Origin: a virus
Length of the DNA: 27,737 bases
Reading direction: 5' to 3' (one strand)
Virus record (IMG/VR): IMGVR_UViG_3300032173_000033
Coordinates: 1 to 27,737 of that record
Position numbers and translations under genes: made by a program. Below, one piece after another: positions 16,706-24,430 of the stretch. The stretch's first letter is position 1; the number at the start of each line of letters is the position of its first letter. Below the pieces are notes generated by a model that had not been told where the DNA came from, made no database searches, and worked only from the letters and a program-made list of their open reading frames with translations.

Positions 16706-16717
16706 TTTAATGTTCTC
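16706..16717. repeat. 12-nt direct repeat, copy 1 (partner at 16926-16937)
   Basis: TTTAATGTTCTC occurs here and at 16926-16937 on the plus strand, one copy on each side of the tRNA-Gln. In the RNA both read GAGAACATTAAA. They may be the same structural motif used twice or the trace of a duplication. Confidence 0.7.
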
Positions 16718-16812
16718 CAACTTTCGTAGACCCATTCGTTCTACCTGAATTATAAGTCACAATTTATGGCTGCGAAACACCTGTAGAAGCTACGCAACTA
16801 CTCTTTTGCTGT

Positions 16813-16887
16813 TGGCTCTCTGCCAAGGGCTTGAACCTCAACTTCCAGAGTCAAATTCTGGGGGTGCTACCATTACACTAATAGAGA
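16813..16887 (-). tRNA. tRNA-Gln (anticodon TTG), embedded in the giant RNA
   Basis: The 75-nt minus-strand sequence folds as a cloverleaf. Acceptor TCTCTAT pairs with GCAGAGA (five Watson-Crick pairs, one A-C mismatch, one G-U). The D arm is GTG-TAATGGTAG-CAC, typical of Gram-positive tRNA-Gln. The anticodon arm is CCAGA-ATTTGAC-TCTGG with TTG at 16854-16852, and the T arm is TGAGG-TTCAAGC-CCTTG. It has G73, usual for glutamine, and an encoded CCA. There is one extra base between D and anticodon stems, and the acceptor mismatch makes it slightly degenerate. It decodes CAA, common in this AT-rich genome. No separate promoter is visible, so it would be cut out of the long RNA or be a structural part of it. 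Confidence 0.78.
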
Positions 16888-16925
16888 AAATAACACGATT
16901 TTAAGTCGGATAATCGTAAACCGCT

Positions 16926-16937
16926 TTTAATGTTCTC
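16926..16937. repeat. 12-nt direct repeat, copy 2 (partner at 16706-16717)
   Basis: The second copy of TTTAATGTTCTC (plus strand), 39 nt upstream of the tRNA-Gln in the direction of transcription. Surrounding bases differ from those of copy 1, so the repeat is short and exact only over the 12 nt. Confidence 0.7.
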
Positions 16938-17657
16938 ATTTTGATTGGTCGAGTAAACCATCCCTTATCTAAAATTACCTCCAATGTTGACACTAGTGGC
17001 GTAAAACTCAAAGGGTTAGTTTTGTTCAATACACATTTTTATTTTCGGATAAATCCTATTCGGAGTGGCAAATGTGCAAACCACTGAAAGAACTCCATGA
17101 ACACTGTGTCCGACTCAGCCTTCACTTCATAGTTCAAAATTTTACTGTACACTAACGTAGTACCTCTCGTTTTAAACCCACACATGTTTGTGCTTTGATA
17201 ACTCAGTAGCTCTGAGAAACTTCACGAAATTTATTAAACGACATTTTCGAAAGCCGTTACTCTCTTCTCATGTGTGGTGCTAAATAACCCAAGTCTAATT
17301 ATTTAGCCGTGTTAATATAAGTCATGCCTATCCTATGGATAAGAGATACTTAATCCCTCTCGCACATCACGTTGTTTACGGAGGACGTAGACTTAACTAC
17401 ACTTATCGAGTCGCACATGGCTTCTACAGGTACTCAATTTGTTTGACTTAATTAGAAGGCTTAATTTATCTCCATACATATACAAATTATTACGAGAATA
17501 ATATGGTAGGAGTTTCATCTTTTATGCCCCACATCTTTAGAAAGTGGTATTGTTTCACAATATTACTCTAATTTTGACTTAATATTATGTCGGGATTCGT
17601 GATAATTCACAACGAGAATTACAGGAATTTTAACCGACTTCTCTCGAATCTTGATTA

Positions 17658-17686
17658 ATTATACTACGAATACTCGCACTCGTCAA
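17658..17686 (-). promoter_or_regulatory. Strong sigma-A-type promoter of the giant RNA
   Basis: On the minus strand TTGACG (17686-17681), a 17-nt spacer and a perfect TATAAT (17663-17658) lie just after the HU stop codon. Transcription should start near 17651, at the beginning of the non-coding region. It is among the best promoters in the window. Confidence 0.87.
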
Positions 17687-17700
17687 GTGTTATATTTGTT

Positions 17701-17991
17701 TTATACCAATTTAGCTTTAAGCTTAGACATCGCGGTAAATTTCACTTTCTTACCCGCAGGCTTAGCTGAGATAGTAATCTTTTCTGTTGTATTCTTAGGG
17801 TTAACACCTTGACGTTCAGCTCTTGCTTTAGTTTCAGAAATTTTAAACTTACCACCGAACATTGGAATTTCTTCACCTGAGATAATTGAGTCTACAATTT
17901 TTGTTTCAAATGCTTCAAACATTGTTTCTGCTTCTTTTTTGCTCACATCGAATGTTTCACTTACCAATAGTACCAATTCTGCTTTAGTCAT
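17701..17991 (-). CDS. HU-family DNA-binding protein
   Basis: A 96-aa protein starting MTKAELVLLVSETFDVSKKE after AAGGAGAGAAAAA. It has the HU/IHF layout: a helical N-terminal dimerisation half, FGGKFKISETKARAERQGVN leading into the DNA-binding arm, a NPKNTTEKITISA segment equivalent to the conserved NPKTGE region, and KKVKFTAMSKLKAKL at the end. Length is typical (about 90). HU-type proteins bend and compact DNA and can help replication, packaging or recombination; phages such as SPO1 carry one (TF1). A phage-specific role here cannot be read from the sequence. It lies directly upstream of the promoter for the giant RNA, with a 123-nt gap on its other side containing only a GTAAGC/GCTTAC hairpin. 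Confidence 0.88.
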   Translation of the reverse strand: MTKAELVLLVSETFDVSKKEAETMFEAFETKIVDSIISGEEIPMFGGKFKISETKARAERQGVNPKNTTEKITISAKPAGKKVKFTAMSKLKAKLV

Positions 17992-18123
17992 TTTTCTCTC
18001 CTTGCCTCAATAGGCGGTTTACGTCATTAGACGGATTTTAGTGTAAGCCTTTGTTTTTATATTAATTTATGCTTACCACCACGGATAAATAAAGAGCTTA
18101 AAATGTCGATATATGTTGAAATT

Positions 18124-18975
18124 TCAATAGTTAATTGATTTTAACCTTTTATTCCGCTTACTTTTATTTACTTGTGATTGTTTTATTTTACTTGCACAAT
18201 CACTACAATATTTAGTACATTTTCTATATTCGCTCAATATCAATTTCCCACAATTACAACATTCTTTATATTGATATCTTTTACCAATGGGTAAATTCAT
18301 ATTCTTTAAATACTCATTTCTAAAATACCCAGTTAGACTTTTATTTATATAGCTCACTGCATAATTATCATCAGTATAACCAATTAATTCCTCGAAGTCG
18401 ATATCATTGTCTGGATTTTCTTCTTCATATATATCAACTGGTTTAAAATTGACTGAAATCCTATCAATATACATATTGACCTTATTCACATATTCATCCC
18501 AAGAAATACTCATCTTCCTATTGTTGGCAAATAACTTAATTCTTTCAGCTTCTTTATAGTTGTCTTCTAATTCCATTTTTATCTTTTCTAAATCTATACT
18601 ACTAAAATCTTTTACAATTTGCATATACAATGATTTTGCATAGTGCAATCTTTTATAATATTCCTTTGTTAAATAACAATCTTTTTCACATACATACGCC
18701 CAAGTATTATTAATATGAATTCTAATATAGTCATAAGAATCCATATTGTCATCACTATACTTACTTTTTACATTAATACATGGTATATTGGAATATTGTA
18801 GAAATATTTGGTACAACTCATCCGAGCCATTAAGTTCTTCAACTCTAGGCTCAAATGAAATTGTATTATACTCCTTTTTGAATCTATATTTGCTATTCCA
18901 TATGTTGTTTTTTACTTCACTTATGTCTTCCAACATACCTGTTGAATAGTCCTCCATTATAAAATTAAGACTCAA
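18124..18975 (-). CDS. Zinc-ribbon protein coupled to the phage RNA polymerase
   Basis: The start is TTG at 18975, inside the end of the polymerase gene, since GGAGGAAAATA places it at perfect spacing; an ATG six codons later has no binding site. The 283-aa protein has an alpha/beta body with a coiled segment (LEKIKMELEDNYKEAERI, about 135-152) and, near residue 240, a zinc ribbon (CCNCGKLILSEYRKC then CSDC) followed by a very basic tail (SKRNKRLKSINY). The ribbon and tail suit nucleic acid binding. Overlap with the polymerase frame suggests fixed stoichiometry, so it might be a polymerase accessory or transcription factor. That is inference; no family is recognised. Confidence 0.65.
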   Translation of the reverse strand: MSLNFIMEDYSTGMLEDISEVKNNIWNSKYRFKKEYNTISFEPRVEELNGSDELYQIFLQYSNIPCINVKSKYSDDNMDSYDYIRIHINNTWAYVCEKDCYLTKEYYKRLHYAKSLYMQIVKDFSSIDLEKIKMELEDNYKEAERIKLFANNRKMSISWDEYVNKVNMYIDRISVNFKPVDIYEEENPDNDIDFEELIGYTDDNYAVSYINKSLTGYFRNEYLKNMNLPIGKRYQYKECCNCGKLILSEYRKCTKYCSDCASKIKQSQVNKSKRNKRLKSINY

Positions 18976-21607
18976 TATTTTCCTCCGCTATTTCTTCAAT
19001 TTTGTAGTATTTTCCAAGGAATTCATATGAATCAAAATCTTCTTTATTACACTCAACAATCCTTATTGGATTTTGGTCAGTTGTATTAGTCTTAATATTC
19101 TCTAACATAACATCCCCATATAGTTCCCAACAAAGTTGTTTGTTAATCTGAGTTCTGTAATTGGATGCGTGTATAAAGTAATTTATAAATACATCTTTAT
19201 CATCCACTACAATTGCATCTGTTGACTTTTTAAACTTTTTAAACAAATATTCTACTTTTTTAGTTCGTGACTCTTGTTCATCTTCTCTAATACATTCTGT
19301 CCACTCTTTTGAAAATTTGTCATTTATCTCTCTACATGTTCTGAATAATGGGTCATTTTTACTAAATGGAATTGAGTGATTATAAAGCAAATCATATGTC
19401 TCATTTTTAATTTTGCTCCATTGAATCTCTTTCCTTTCCCATGTTTCAATATAATCACATAGTTCTTGCATGGGGGTCGGTGAATGGAATGCATTATATT
19501 GTACTTTTTCACCAGTGCCTTTCAACTCTTTATTTTTAGCCTTTCTTTTTTCATATACTTTCATCTTTTTAGGATAATTATGCATGATAAAGTACGGTAG
19601 CTTTTGGAGATTCTTTCTAAGAGACTTGGTTATAACCCATCTTTTACCAGTCTTTATAAAGTCAATTTCTTTACCTTGATAAATTCTGAGAAGGCTTATA
19701 TTCTCGTCATTAATCTTTTTACGTTTTTCGTCTTCCGTGTAGTTATTCAGAATTGATGTAGCTATATTTGTAATCTCACCTATTCTAGAATCCCTACTGT
19801 TTAGTTCATACTCAGTAATATTGTCTATATTATATTCCACTGGAATTGCCGTAGCTTTATCTTCAATGTCTATAATAATAGGTTTTTTTATTTTTGCGTT
19901 GTATATAATTTCATTAGTACACATGAAAGCTACATCGCCATCCGCATCTGCCCCACCTAACTGTGGCATTAGTATATCATTTGCACTAAACATTATTACA
20001 TCTTGCTTACTTAAATTAGGCATATATTCCAGTGCAAATTCTGTTTTATTATTGACTTTTACATTTGAAATCTCAGAACTGCATACGCACGGACTTCTGA
20101 ATAATGTAGCTTTTTCTACAGGGAGTGTTTGAGTGTGAACTTCCCATTCTTTTAGACACCCAAAAACATCTAATCCTCCACAGTATTCTAGATACGCTTT
20201 CATATCCCCACATATTGTGTGATAGAACCCATCTACATAAATTTTCCCGAACTTCATTTGATTTATTGACTTACGGGTTATGTTTCTAAGTGTCTTACTT
20301 ACAATGGGGTCTTTTAGCATTTTTCTATTTATCTTTACTGCTTCAAGATATTTAATATCCTGCTTTGATTTCTCTGTATCATTTATACCCAAGAATTTCA
20401 TAGCATAGAATTCATCACCATGAACGACCTTCTCAAATAAATCCGTGGAGTATTTTGCTAAACCAATCATTTTGCCATTATTCTTGTTATCCAAGATATC
20501 ATAAGTATTATCTTTGCTTTTAAATTTTTCAACATATTTATCATTTATTAAGTCTAGTGTCTGTAGATATTGAAAATTGAATCTTCTATTTAAATCCATG
20601 TTGTCCATATGATGTGAATATTTACTTATCCCTAATTTGTACTCATGTTTATCAAGTTCTTTTAAGTATACGTTCCATGCTTCATCACCATATTCGTCTT
20701 TAAAATACTTATAACCTTTCCACATACTTACATTCCAAAGACAATCTATATTCTCAACTTTGTGGAAATTACCAAACACGTCTTTAATTTCTGTAATGCC
20801 TTTTTCTTTATACCATCTTTTAAAGTCAACTTCTACAGATAACCCTTTCATAAAAGCTAATCGTATTTGATATGCACATGGAGTATAATATTTTTTACCA
20901 ATATATTCATTCCACAGTAACCCAATTTCGGGTGTATGACACGCACATCCATCAAAAGGTGATATTTCTAAATCTTTATATCCTTCTTGAATAGAACGTT
21001 TTTCATATTTTTTTACTTCTCCTGTTTTTTCATCAGTATATTCTTCATCAGAACGCACTACATATCTAATGTATTGATTTGGTATTACTTTAGTGTACTC
21101 GCCAACTATTACAATGTATGGCAGTTTAAATTCATCTATCAATTTGGAAGACGAAAATATAAGATTTCTATAACTTTCGTATTTAGATATTACTATTTTT
21201 TTGGGAGTAAAATCTAAATTACTAATCTGCATTAAATCATGATGTAATTTCTCTTGAATAAACACTGTAATTCCATCTTTTGCCTGAGAGTTAGATTTGC
21301 CAAATCTTAGATATTTTTTACCATTTAAAACAAGTCCATTTTTAAGAATGTCGGTATATAGTTCTTTTTTAGCTTTATCATGTCTTGCTTCAAGGTAAAT
21401 CACTTCCTCAAGAAACTTTGTTTGAAATCCACGAAGCCTTTCAAGTTGGTAGAATGCTTCTGATATGTCTTGTTTAATTTTAAACTGCTCAGTTTGTTTT
21501 TTATTGATTGTCAAGTCACCAATATGCTTATTGCCATTCTCGTCTTTTTTAATGAAGTGTTTTACGTTTATTTTTAACACTTCATACTGTTTTATTGGCT
21601 CAGTCAT
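18965..21607 (-). CDS. Two-barrel RNA polymerase (YonO/QDE-1-like, single subunit)
   Basis: The 880-aa protein starts MTEPIKQYEVLKINVKHFIK after ACGGAGGTAAT. The diagnostic catalytic loop GGADADGD lies at 551-558; its three Asp residues hold the catalytic Mg, as DxDGD does in YonO, eukaryotic RdRPs (QDE-1) and the beta' subunit. Other family landmarks are in order: SPFDGCACHTPEIG at 216-229, AYQIRLAFMKGLSVEVDF at 245-262, GDMKAYLEY at 467-475, and FRSPCVCSSEISNVKV at 503-518, matching the RxPCxxxxDxxxx stretch before the DxDGD barrel. Length is near that of YonO of SPbeta (about 905), a DNA-dependent enzyme. It would let the phage transcribe its own genes. Template type and promoter use cannot be read from sequence. 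A zinc-ribbon gene overlaps its 3' end. Confidence 0.87.
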   Translation of the reverse strand: MTEPIKQYEVLKINVKHFIKKDENGNKHIGDLTINKKQTEQFKIKQDISEAFYQLERLRGFQTKFLEEVIYLEARHDKAKKELYTDILKNGLVLNGKKYLRFGKSNSQAKDGITVFIQEKLHHDLMQISNLDFTPKKIVISKYESYRNLIFSSSKLIDEFKLPYIVIVGEYTKVIPNQYIRYVVRSDEEYTDEKTGEVKKYEKRSIQEGYKDLEISPFDGCACHTPEIGLLWNEYIGKKYYTPCAYQIRLAFMKGLSVEVDFKRWYKEKGITEIKDVFGNFHKVENIDCLWNVSMWKGYKYFKDEYGDEAWNVYLKELDKHEYKLGISKYSHHMDNMDLNRRFNFQYLQTLDLINDKYVEKFKSKDNTYDILDNKNNGKMIGLAKYSTDLFEKVVHGDEFYAMKFLGINDTEKSKQDIKYLEAVKINRKMLKDPIVSKTLRNITRKSINQMKFGKIYVDGFYHTICGDMKAYLEYCGGLDVFGCLKEWEVHTQTLPVEKATLFRSPCVCSSEISNVKVNNKTEFALEYMPNLSKQDVIMFSANDILMPQLGGADADGDVAFMCTNEIIYNAKIKKPIIIDIEDKATAIPVEYNIDNITEYELNSRDSRIGEITNIATSILNNYTEDEKRKKINDENISLLRIYQGKEIDFIKTGKRWVITKSLRKNLQKLPYFIMHNYPKKMKVYEKRKAKNKELKGTGEKVQYNAFHSPTPMQELCDYIETWERKEIQWSKIKNETYDLLYNHSIPFSKNDPLFRTCREINDKFSKEWTECIREDEQESRTKKVEYLFKKFKKSTDAIVVDDKDVFINYFIHASNYRTQINKQLCWELYGDVMLENIKTNTTDQNPIRIVECNKEDFDSYEFLGKYYKIEEIAEENIES

Positions 21608-21627
21608 ATTACCTCCGTCAATTTTAT

Positions 21628-22944
21628 TTATTCATATTTCCAAACAAATCCGCCCGCCGTTGACTTATGTCCTCTTGCACACATAGTAATGTTTGAAGCG
21701 TGTATTCCTACGTCAAGTCCAGCATCTGTTAAAGATTTATATTTTTCTATAAACTTACCGTCAATACTATATTTATATATCTCTTTACATCTATTACTTC
21801 TTTTACCCTTTTTGAATTTATTTGGTTCATATTTACATAAACAAAGCTCTGTACCTTTTATCAAATATCTTCTTATGGTAGCACTTGTTAATTTCAAACT
21901 TTTCCCAATTATTCTTGCGCTATATTCTCCGTTGTTCCACATTTCACAAGCTTTTATTATGTTACTCGTTGTACAGAATAAAAACACATCATCCCATATA
22001 ATATTAGACAAATCGAAATATGTTTCAAAAATTCCTATAAAACTTTCTTTCAACCAATTGTAATTACTATTTCTACAATCTACTATTACATAATTATTTA
22101 TTTGTATACCATTTTTAATTGCGTTTTTATATTTTAAATCATCATTACTCATTTGTTTGCTTAAAGAATGAAAATTGCCTAATATTTCATTATAGTGTTG
22201 CTCGCCATGAGTTTCTATAATCATATTTAAATATGGAATGTAAAAATCATATCTTTTCTTTTGCGACCAATTAAATGATTTTTGTGTTTCAAATTCTACT
22301 CCTAATTGATTTAAAATTGCTATGCAAAATTTCTCTGGTATTGAAATTCCATCCGAACATACTGGACATGCAAATTTATAATATGACAATTTGCTTATCC
22401 TCATTTCCTTTTTTGTATTACAATCTGGGCATCTTAATTGAACTACACTAGAACTACTAAAAGAATAATTATCCGCATCTTTTGGGTTTTCAAAATATTT
22501 AACCAAATCCGGTCTTTGTATAGAAAGTCTATTACCGTCCCATACTTCGTTTATTGAAAATTTATTTTCGGATGCACAGTATTTACATCCATGTCCTGAT
22601 TTAAATTCATTCCAAGTTTTAAAAAATTCACCATGTATATCACATATAAAAATAAGATTTTTGGAATTCCCACCCCAAGATTGTCCTTGTTTTAACATAT
22701 ATTCCAATTTGTTTAATTCTATAAACTTAGATATATTAATTATTGTATCTGGATTACCATTTCCAATTGTGCTTGGAATTTTACCAGCTCTTAATGATGA
22801 AACTGATGGGTATACAATATAACCTTCTGTGTTTAAACATTTAATTTTTTGATTGGCACTGGCGTAGTTCTCCCCATCAAATATTTTATAACCATTTTTA
22901 TTAAATAAACACTCTACATATTCATAATCAAGTTTCTTACTCAA
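21628..22944 (-). CDS. EDxHD (Vsr-like) homing endonuclease, second copy
   Basis: The frame starts at TTG (22944), with AAGGAGATAATTA before it. The 438-aa protein has an N-terminal HTH-like part, one zinc segment (LIFICDIHGEF to GCKYCASENK), then a block shared with the protein at 12148-13647: RPDLVKYFENPKDADNY, a CPDC...CPVCSDG zinc ribbon and SIPEKF. The nuclease core has VEFETQ, KRYDFYIP and IIETHGEQHY, so the E-D-xHD catalytic residues are intact. The C-terminus holds an HTH (ARIIGKSLKLTSATIRRYL) and a NUMOD1-like repeat ending STAGGFVWKYE. It sits 20 nt before the RNA polymerase gene, so that gene is a plausible protected target (inference). Confidence 0.84.
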   Translation of the reverse strand: MSKKLDYEYVECLFNKNGYKIFDGENYASANQKIKCLNTEGYIVYPSVSSLRAGKIPSTIGNGNPDTIINISKFIELNKLEYMLKQGQSWGGNSKNLIFICDIHGEFFKTWNEFKSGHGCKYCASENKFSINEVWDGNRLSIQRPDLVKYFENPKDADNYSFSSSSVVQLRCPDCNTKKEMRISKLSYYKFACPVCSDGISIPEKFCIAILNQLGVEFETQKSFNWSQKKRYDFYIPYLNMIIETHGEQHYNEILGNFHSLSKQMSNDDLKYKNAIKNGIQINNYVIVDCRNSNYNWLKESFIGIFETYFDLSNIIWDDVFLFCTTSNIIKACEMWNNGEYSARIIGKSLKLTSATIRRYLIKGTELCLCKYEPNKFKKGKRSNRCKEIYKYSIDGKFIEKYKSLTDAGLDVGIHASNITMCARGHKSTAGGFVWKYE

Positions 22945-22958
22945 TAATTATCTCCTTT

Positions 22959-23165
22959 TCATTTATTAATTTCCTTCTCAATTCTCTTTCTTAAACTTCT
23001 CATATATTGTATCCTATATCTATTCTCGTAAATCTCATCACTAATAGGCTTTAACTCTTGCATCTTAATATCTAACTCATATTGCAATCTATCATTCAAC
23101 TCATGCAATCTTTTAATTTCACACGTCACTTCTTCAACACTACTAAATTCTCTATCTTTATCCAT
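22959..23165 (-). CDS. Small coiled-coil protein (68 aa)
   Basis: It starts MDKDREFSSVEEVTCEIKRL with GGTGAATA directly before the ATG, overlapping the end of the preceding gene. Nearly the whole protein is a charged predicted coiled coil (IKRLHELNDRLQYELDIKMQ). No family is recognised. It belongs to the run of tiny early-type genes. Confidence 0.6.
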   Translation of the reverse strand: MDKDREFSSVEEVTCEIKRLHELNDRLQYELDIKMQELKPISDEIYENRYRIQYMRSLRKRIEKEINK

Positions 23166-23361
23166 TATTCACCGCATTCCAGTAATGACTCATTTTCTCA
23201 CCATCTCGGCACAAATAACAACTACACCCTTTATCAAAAGTACATCCTGCAATCCATCTACTCACCTGCTTTTCAGCACCATTCATCTCATCATAATTCT
23301 CACTTTCAAATACCAGTCTACCCAATTTTTCTACTCCACTGTTTCTCGCATAATCTGTCAT
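23158..23361 (-). CDS. Small Cys-rich protein (67 aa)
   Basis: It starts MTDYARNSGVEKLGRLVFES after GGGTGAATT. The C-terminal half has four Cys (GCTFDKGCSCYLCRDG, two close pairs) that could bind a metal. No family is recognised. The last 8 nt overlap the next small gene, so translation is probably coupled. It is the first gene after the promoter at 23459-23488. Confidence 0.6.
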   Translation of the reverse strand: MTDYARNSGVEKLGRLVFESENYDEMNGAEKQVSRWIAGCTFDKGCSCYLCRDGEKMSHYWNAVNNG

Positions 23362-23436
23362 AATTCACCCTGTCTATGTAATGTTTCCTTTAAACCTACA
23401 TGACTTCATCCTCTTTAATTTATTTTTAATTTCTAT

Positions 23437-23451
23437 AGTGGCTCAACCACT
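23437..23451. promoter_or_regulatory. Inverted repeat just downstream of the -10 box (possible operator)
   Basis: AGTGG-CTCAA-CCACT is a perfect 5-bp dyad at the expected transcription start region of the promoter at 23459-23488. A repressor bound there would block initiation. It could instead be an RNA hairpin at the 5' end. The half-site GAGTGG or AAGTGG recurs near 25226. Confidence 0.4.
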
Positions 23452-23458
23452 CAAATAC

Positions 23459-23488
23459 ATCATACCATACTGATTTACATTTTGTCAA
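23459..23488 (-). promoter_or_regulatory. Sigma-A-type promoter for the small genes leftwards
   Basis: On the minus strand TTGACA (23488-23483), an 18-nt spacer and TATGAT (23464-23459) precede the gene at 23158-23361 by about 100 nt. The sequence after the -10 box (GTATTTGAGTGG) recurs in near-identical form at 25226-25243. Confidence 0.65.
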
Positions 23489-23496
23489 TAGTTTAA

Positions 23497-23859
23497 CTAA
23501 ATTAATTCTGGATTATCGTGAATATTACCAACGACGTAGCAATTTTCAGCATCATCAAATATGAAACCTTGTTCATGATATGGTGTAAAGCATCCATTTA
23601 TAAATTTTACCACAAAGTCATATCCTTTTGCGTTTCTAATAATATCATTTTCGTAAATTTCTTTCATATCACAGTCTTTCATTTCAATATACTGTTCAAC
23701 TATAAACCTATCTTTATATAAATTTGGATATTTAATTATATCTAAATAAAATTTACTGTCTATTGGTCTACTTCCAGTTTCAACTGATATAAAAATATTC
23801 CCACCGGATAAATACTCATTCCTACATTTATCATATGCTCTAAACTTAATTTCTCTCAT
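23497..23859 (-). CDS. YopX-family protein
   Basis: The start is the ATG at 23859 (MREIKFRAYDKCRNEYLSGG); the in-frame ATG four codons earlier overlaps its ribosome binding site GGAGGTAAAT and is unlikely. The 120-aa protein has the two marks of the YopX family: the N-terminal REIKFRAYDK and the middle QYIEMKDCDMKEIYENDII, equivalent to the usual QyTGLKDknGkeIYEGDI. The family is common in early regions of Firmicutes phages, including SPbeta, with no settled biochemical role. Length is near the family norm. It ends VVGNIHDNPELI, also typical. Confidence 0.82.
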   Translation of the reverse strand: MREIKFRAYDKCRNEYLSGGNIFISVETGSRPIDSKFYLDIIKYPNLYKDRFIVEQYIEMKDCDMKEIYENDIIRNAKGYDFVVKFINGCFTPYHEQGFIFDDAENCYVVGNIHDNPELI

Positions 23860-23965
23860 ATTTACCTCCAATAATAATTTAACTCAAATCAACCCTATTC
23901 CATCTCAAATATATTTTACCAATACCTAATACCATATCTCATATAACTTTCATCTCAGACCCATT

Positions 23966-24430
23966 TTATACACTTTCTTTCTTACTCTGCAACACACTAC
24001 GCAACTCTACACCTTTCAATCTTCTTGATTCTTTTTCATCATCACTCAAAGCATCGAATCGCTCTTGTTTGATTTCCTTATACCTCGGGTGATTTTTAAA
24101 AGACTCAGGCAATCTTTTAGCAGATAGTTCACTGATACAGAAAATATCTTTTAGTTTATCTAAATCTTTCTCGTTGAATACAATATCATATTCACCATCA
24201 TATTCAACTACGTTTACAACCTCAATTCCCAGCGCTTCAATTTCTTTTACCATGTTGCGACCTTTTTGAGAAGAAGCAATATAAGCGACTAGTTTTGATG
24301 AATCTTTACGGTAAACCGAGCCTCCACGATTCCTCTTGTTGCAATTCAAATATGTAAATCCGTTTTTATCATAATCTCCGTTCTGGTCACGCTCTACGAG
24401 AACCGAATATTTACCAATATAATTTCTCAT
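23966..24430 (-). CDS. Unknown basic protein (154 aa)
   Basis: It starts MRNYIGKYSVLVERDQNGDY at an ATG overlapping the stop of the previous small gene (TAATG), with GGAGG five bases upstream. The N-terminus is beta-rich, the middle alternates strand and helix (EIEALGIEVVNVVEYDGEYD), and the C-terminal third is a charged helix (SDDEKESRRLKGVELRSVLQ). No family is recognised. The 106-nt gap after it (23860-23965) carries only a weak -10-like TAAAAT. Confidence 0.6.
   Translation of the reverse strand: MRNYIGKYSVLVERDQNGDYDKNGFTYLNCNKRNRGGSVYRKDSSKLVAYIASSQKGRNMVKEIEALGIEVVNVVEYDGEYDIVFNEKDLDKLKDIFCISELSAKRLPESFKNHPRYKEIKQERFDALSDDEKESRRLKGVELRSVLQSKKESV

Larger units (their letters stand above)
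16152..17651 (-). ncRNA. Giant structured phage non-coding RNA (about 1.5 kb; GOLLD/ROOL-like class, unassigned)
   Basis: No frame here looks coding, but a strong promoter (17658-17686) points into it and a terminator-like fold ends it. The minus-strand transcript is rich in perfect hairpins: GCTAAATAA/TTATTTAGC (17307-17279), TATTGT/ACAATA, TATCC/GGATA, CTCAG/CTGAG (17216-17202), AGTGG/CCACT, CCTAC/GTAGG (16481-16458), ACAGATT/AATCTGT (16413-16392), GTTGAC/GTCAAC (16365-16343), CTCCG/CGGAG (16299-16280) and CCATAT/ATATGG (16253-16231). CCTGTAGAAGC (17430-17420) pairs with GCTTCTACAGG (16790-16780), extendable to 16 bp with G-U pairs, closing a domain of about 650 nt that contains a tRNA-Gln. 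Large ornate RNAs near tRNAs are known from Firmicutes phages (GOLLD, ROOL). I cannot assign it to either, and it is longer than those. Confidence 0.75.

Noticed and set aside
16341-16729. Two plus-strand frames (101 and 76 codons) in the non-coding region
   Set aside because: No ribosome binding site, odd composition, and antisense to the structured RNA with its own promoter.
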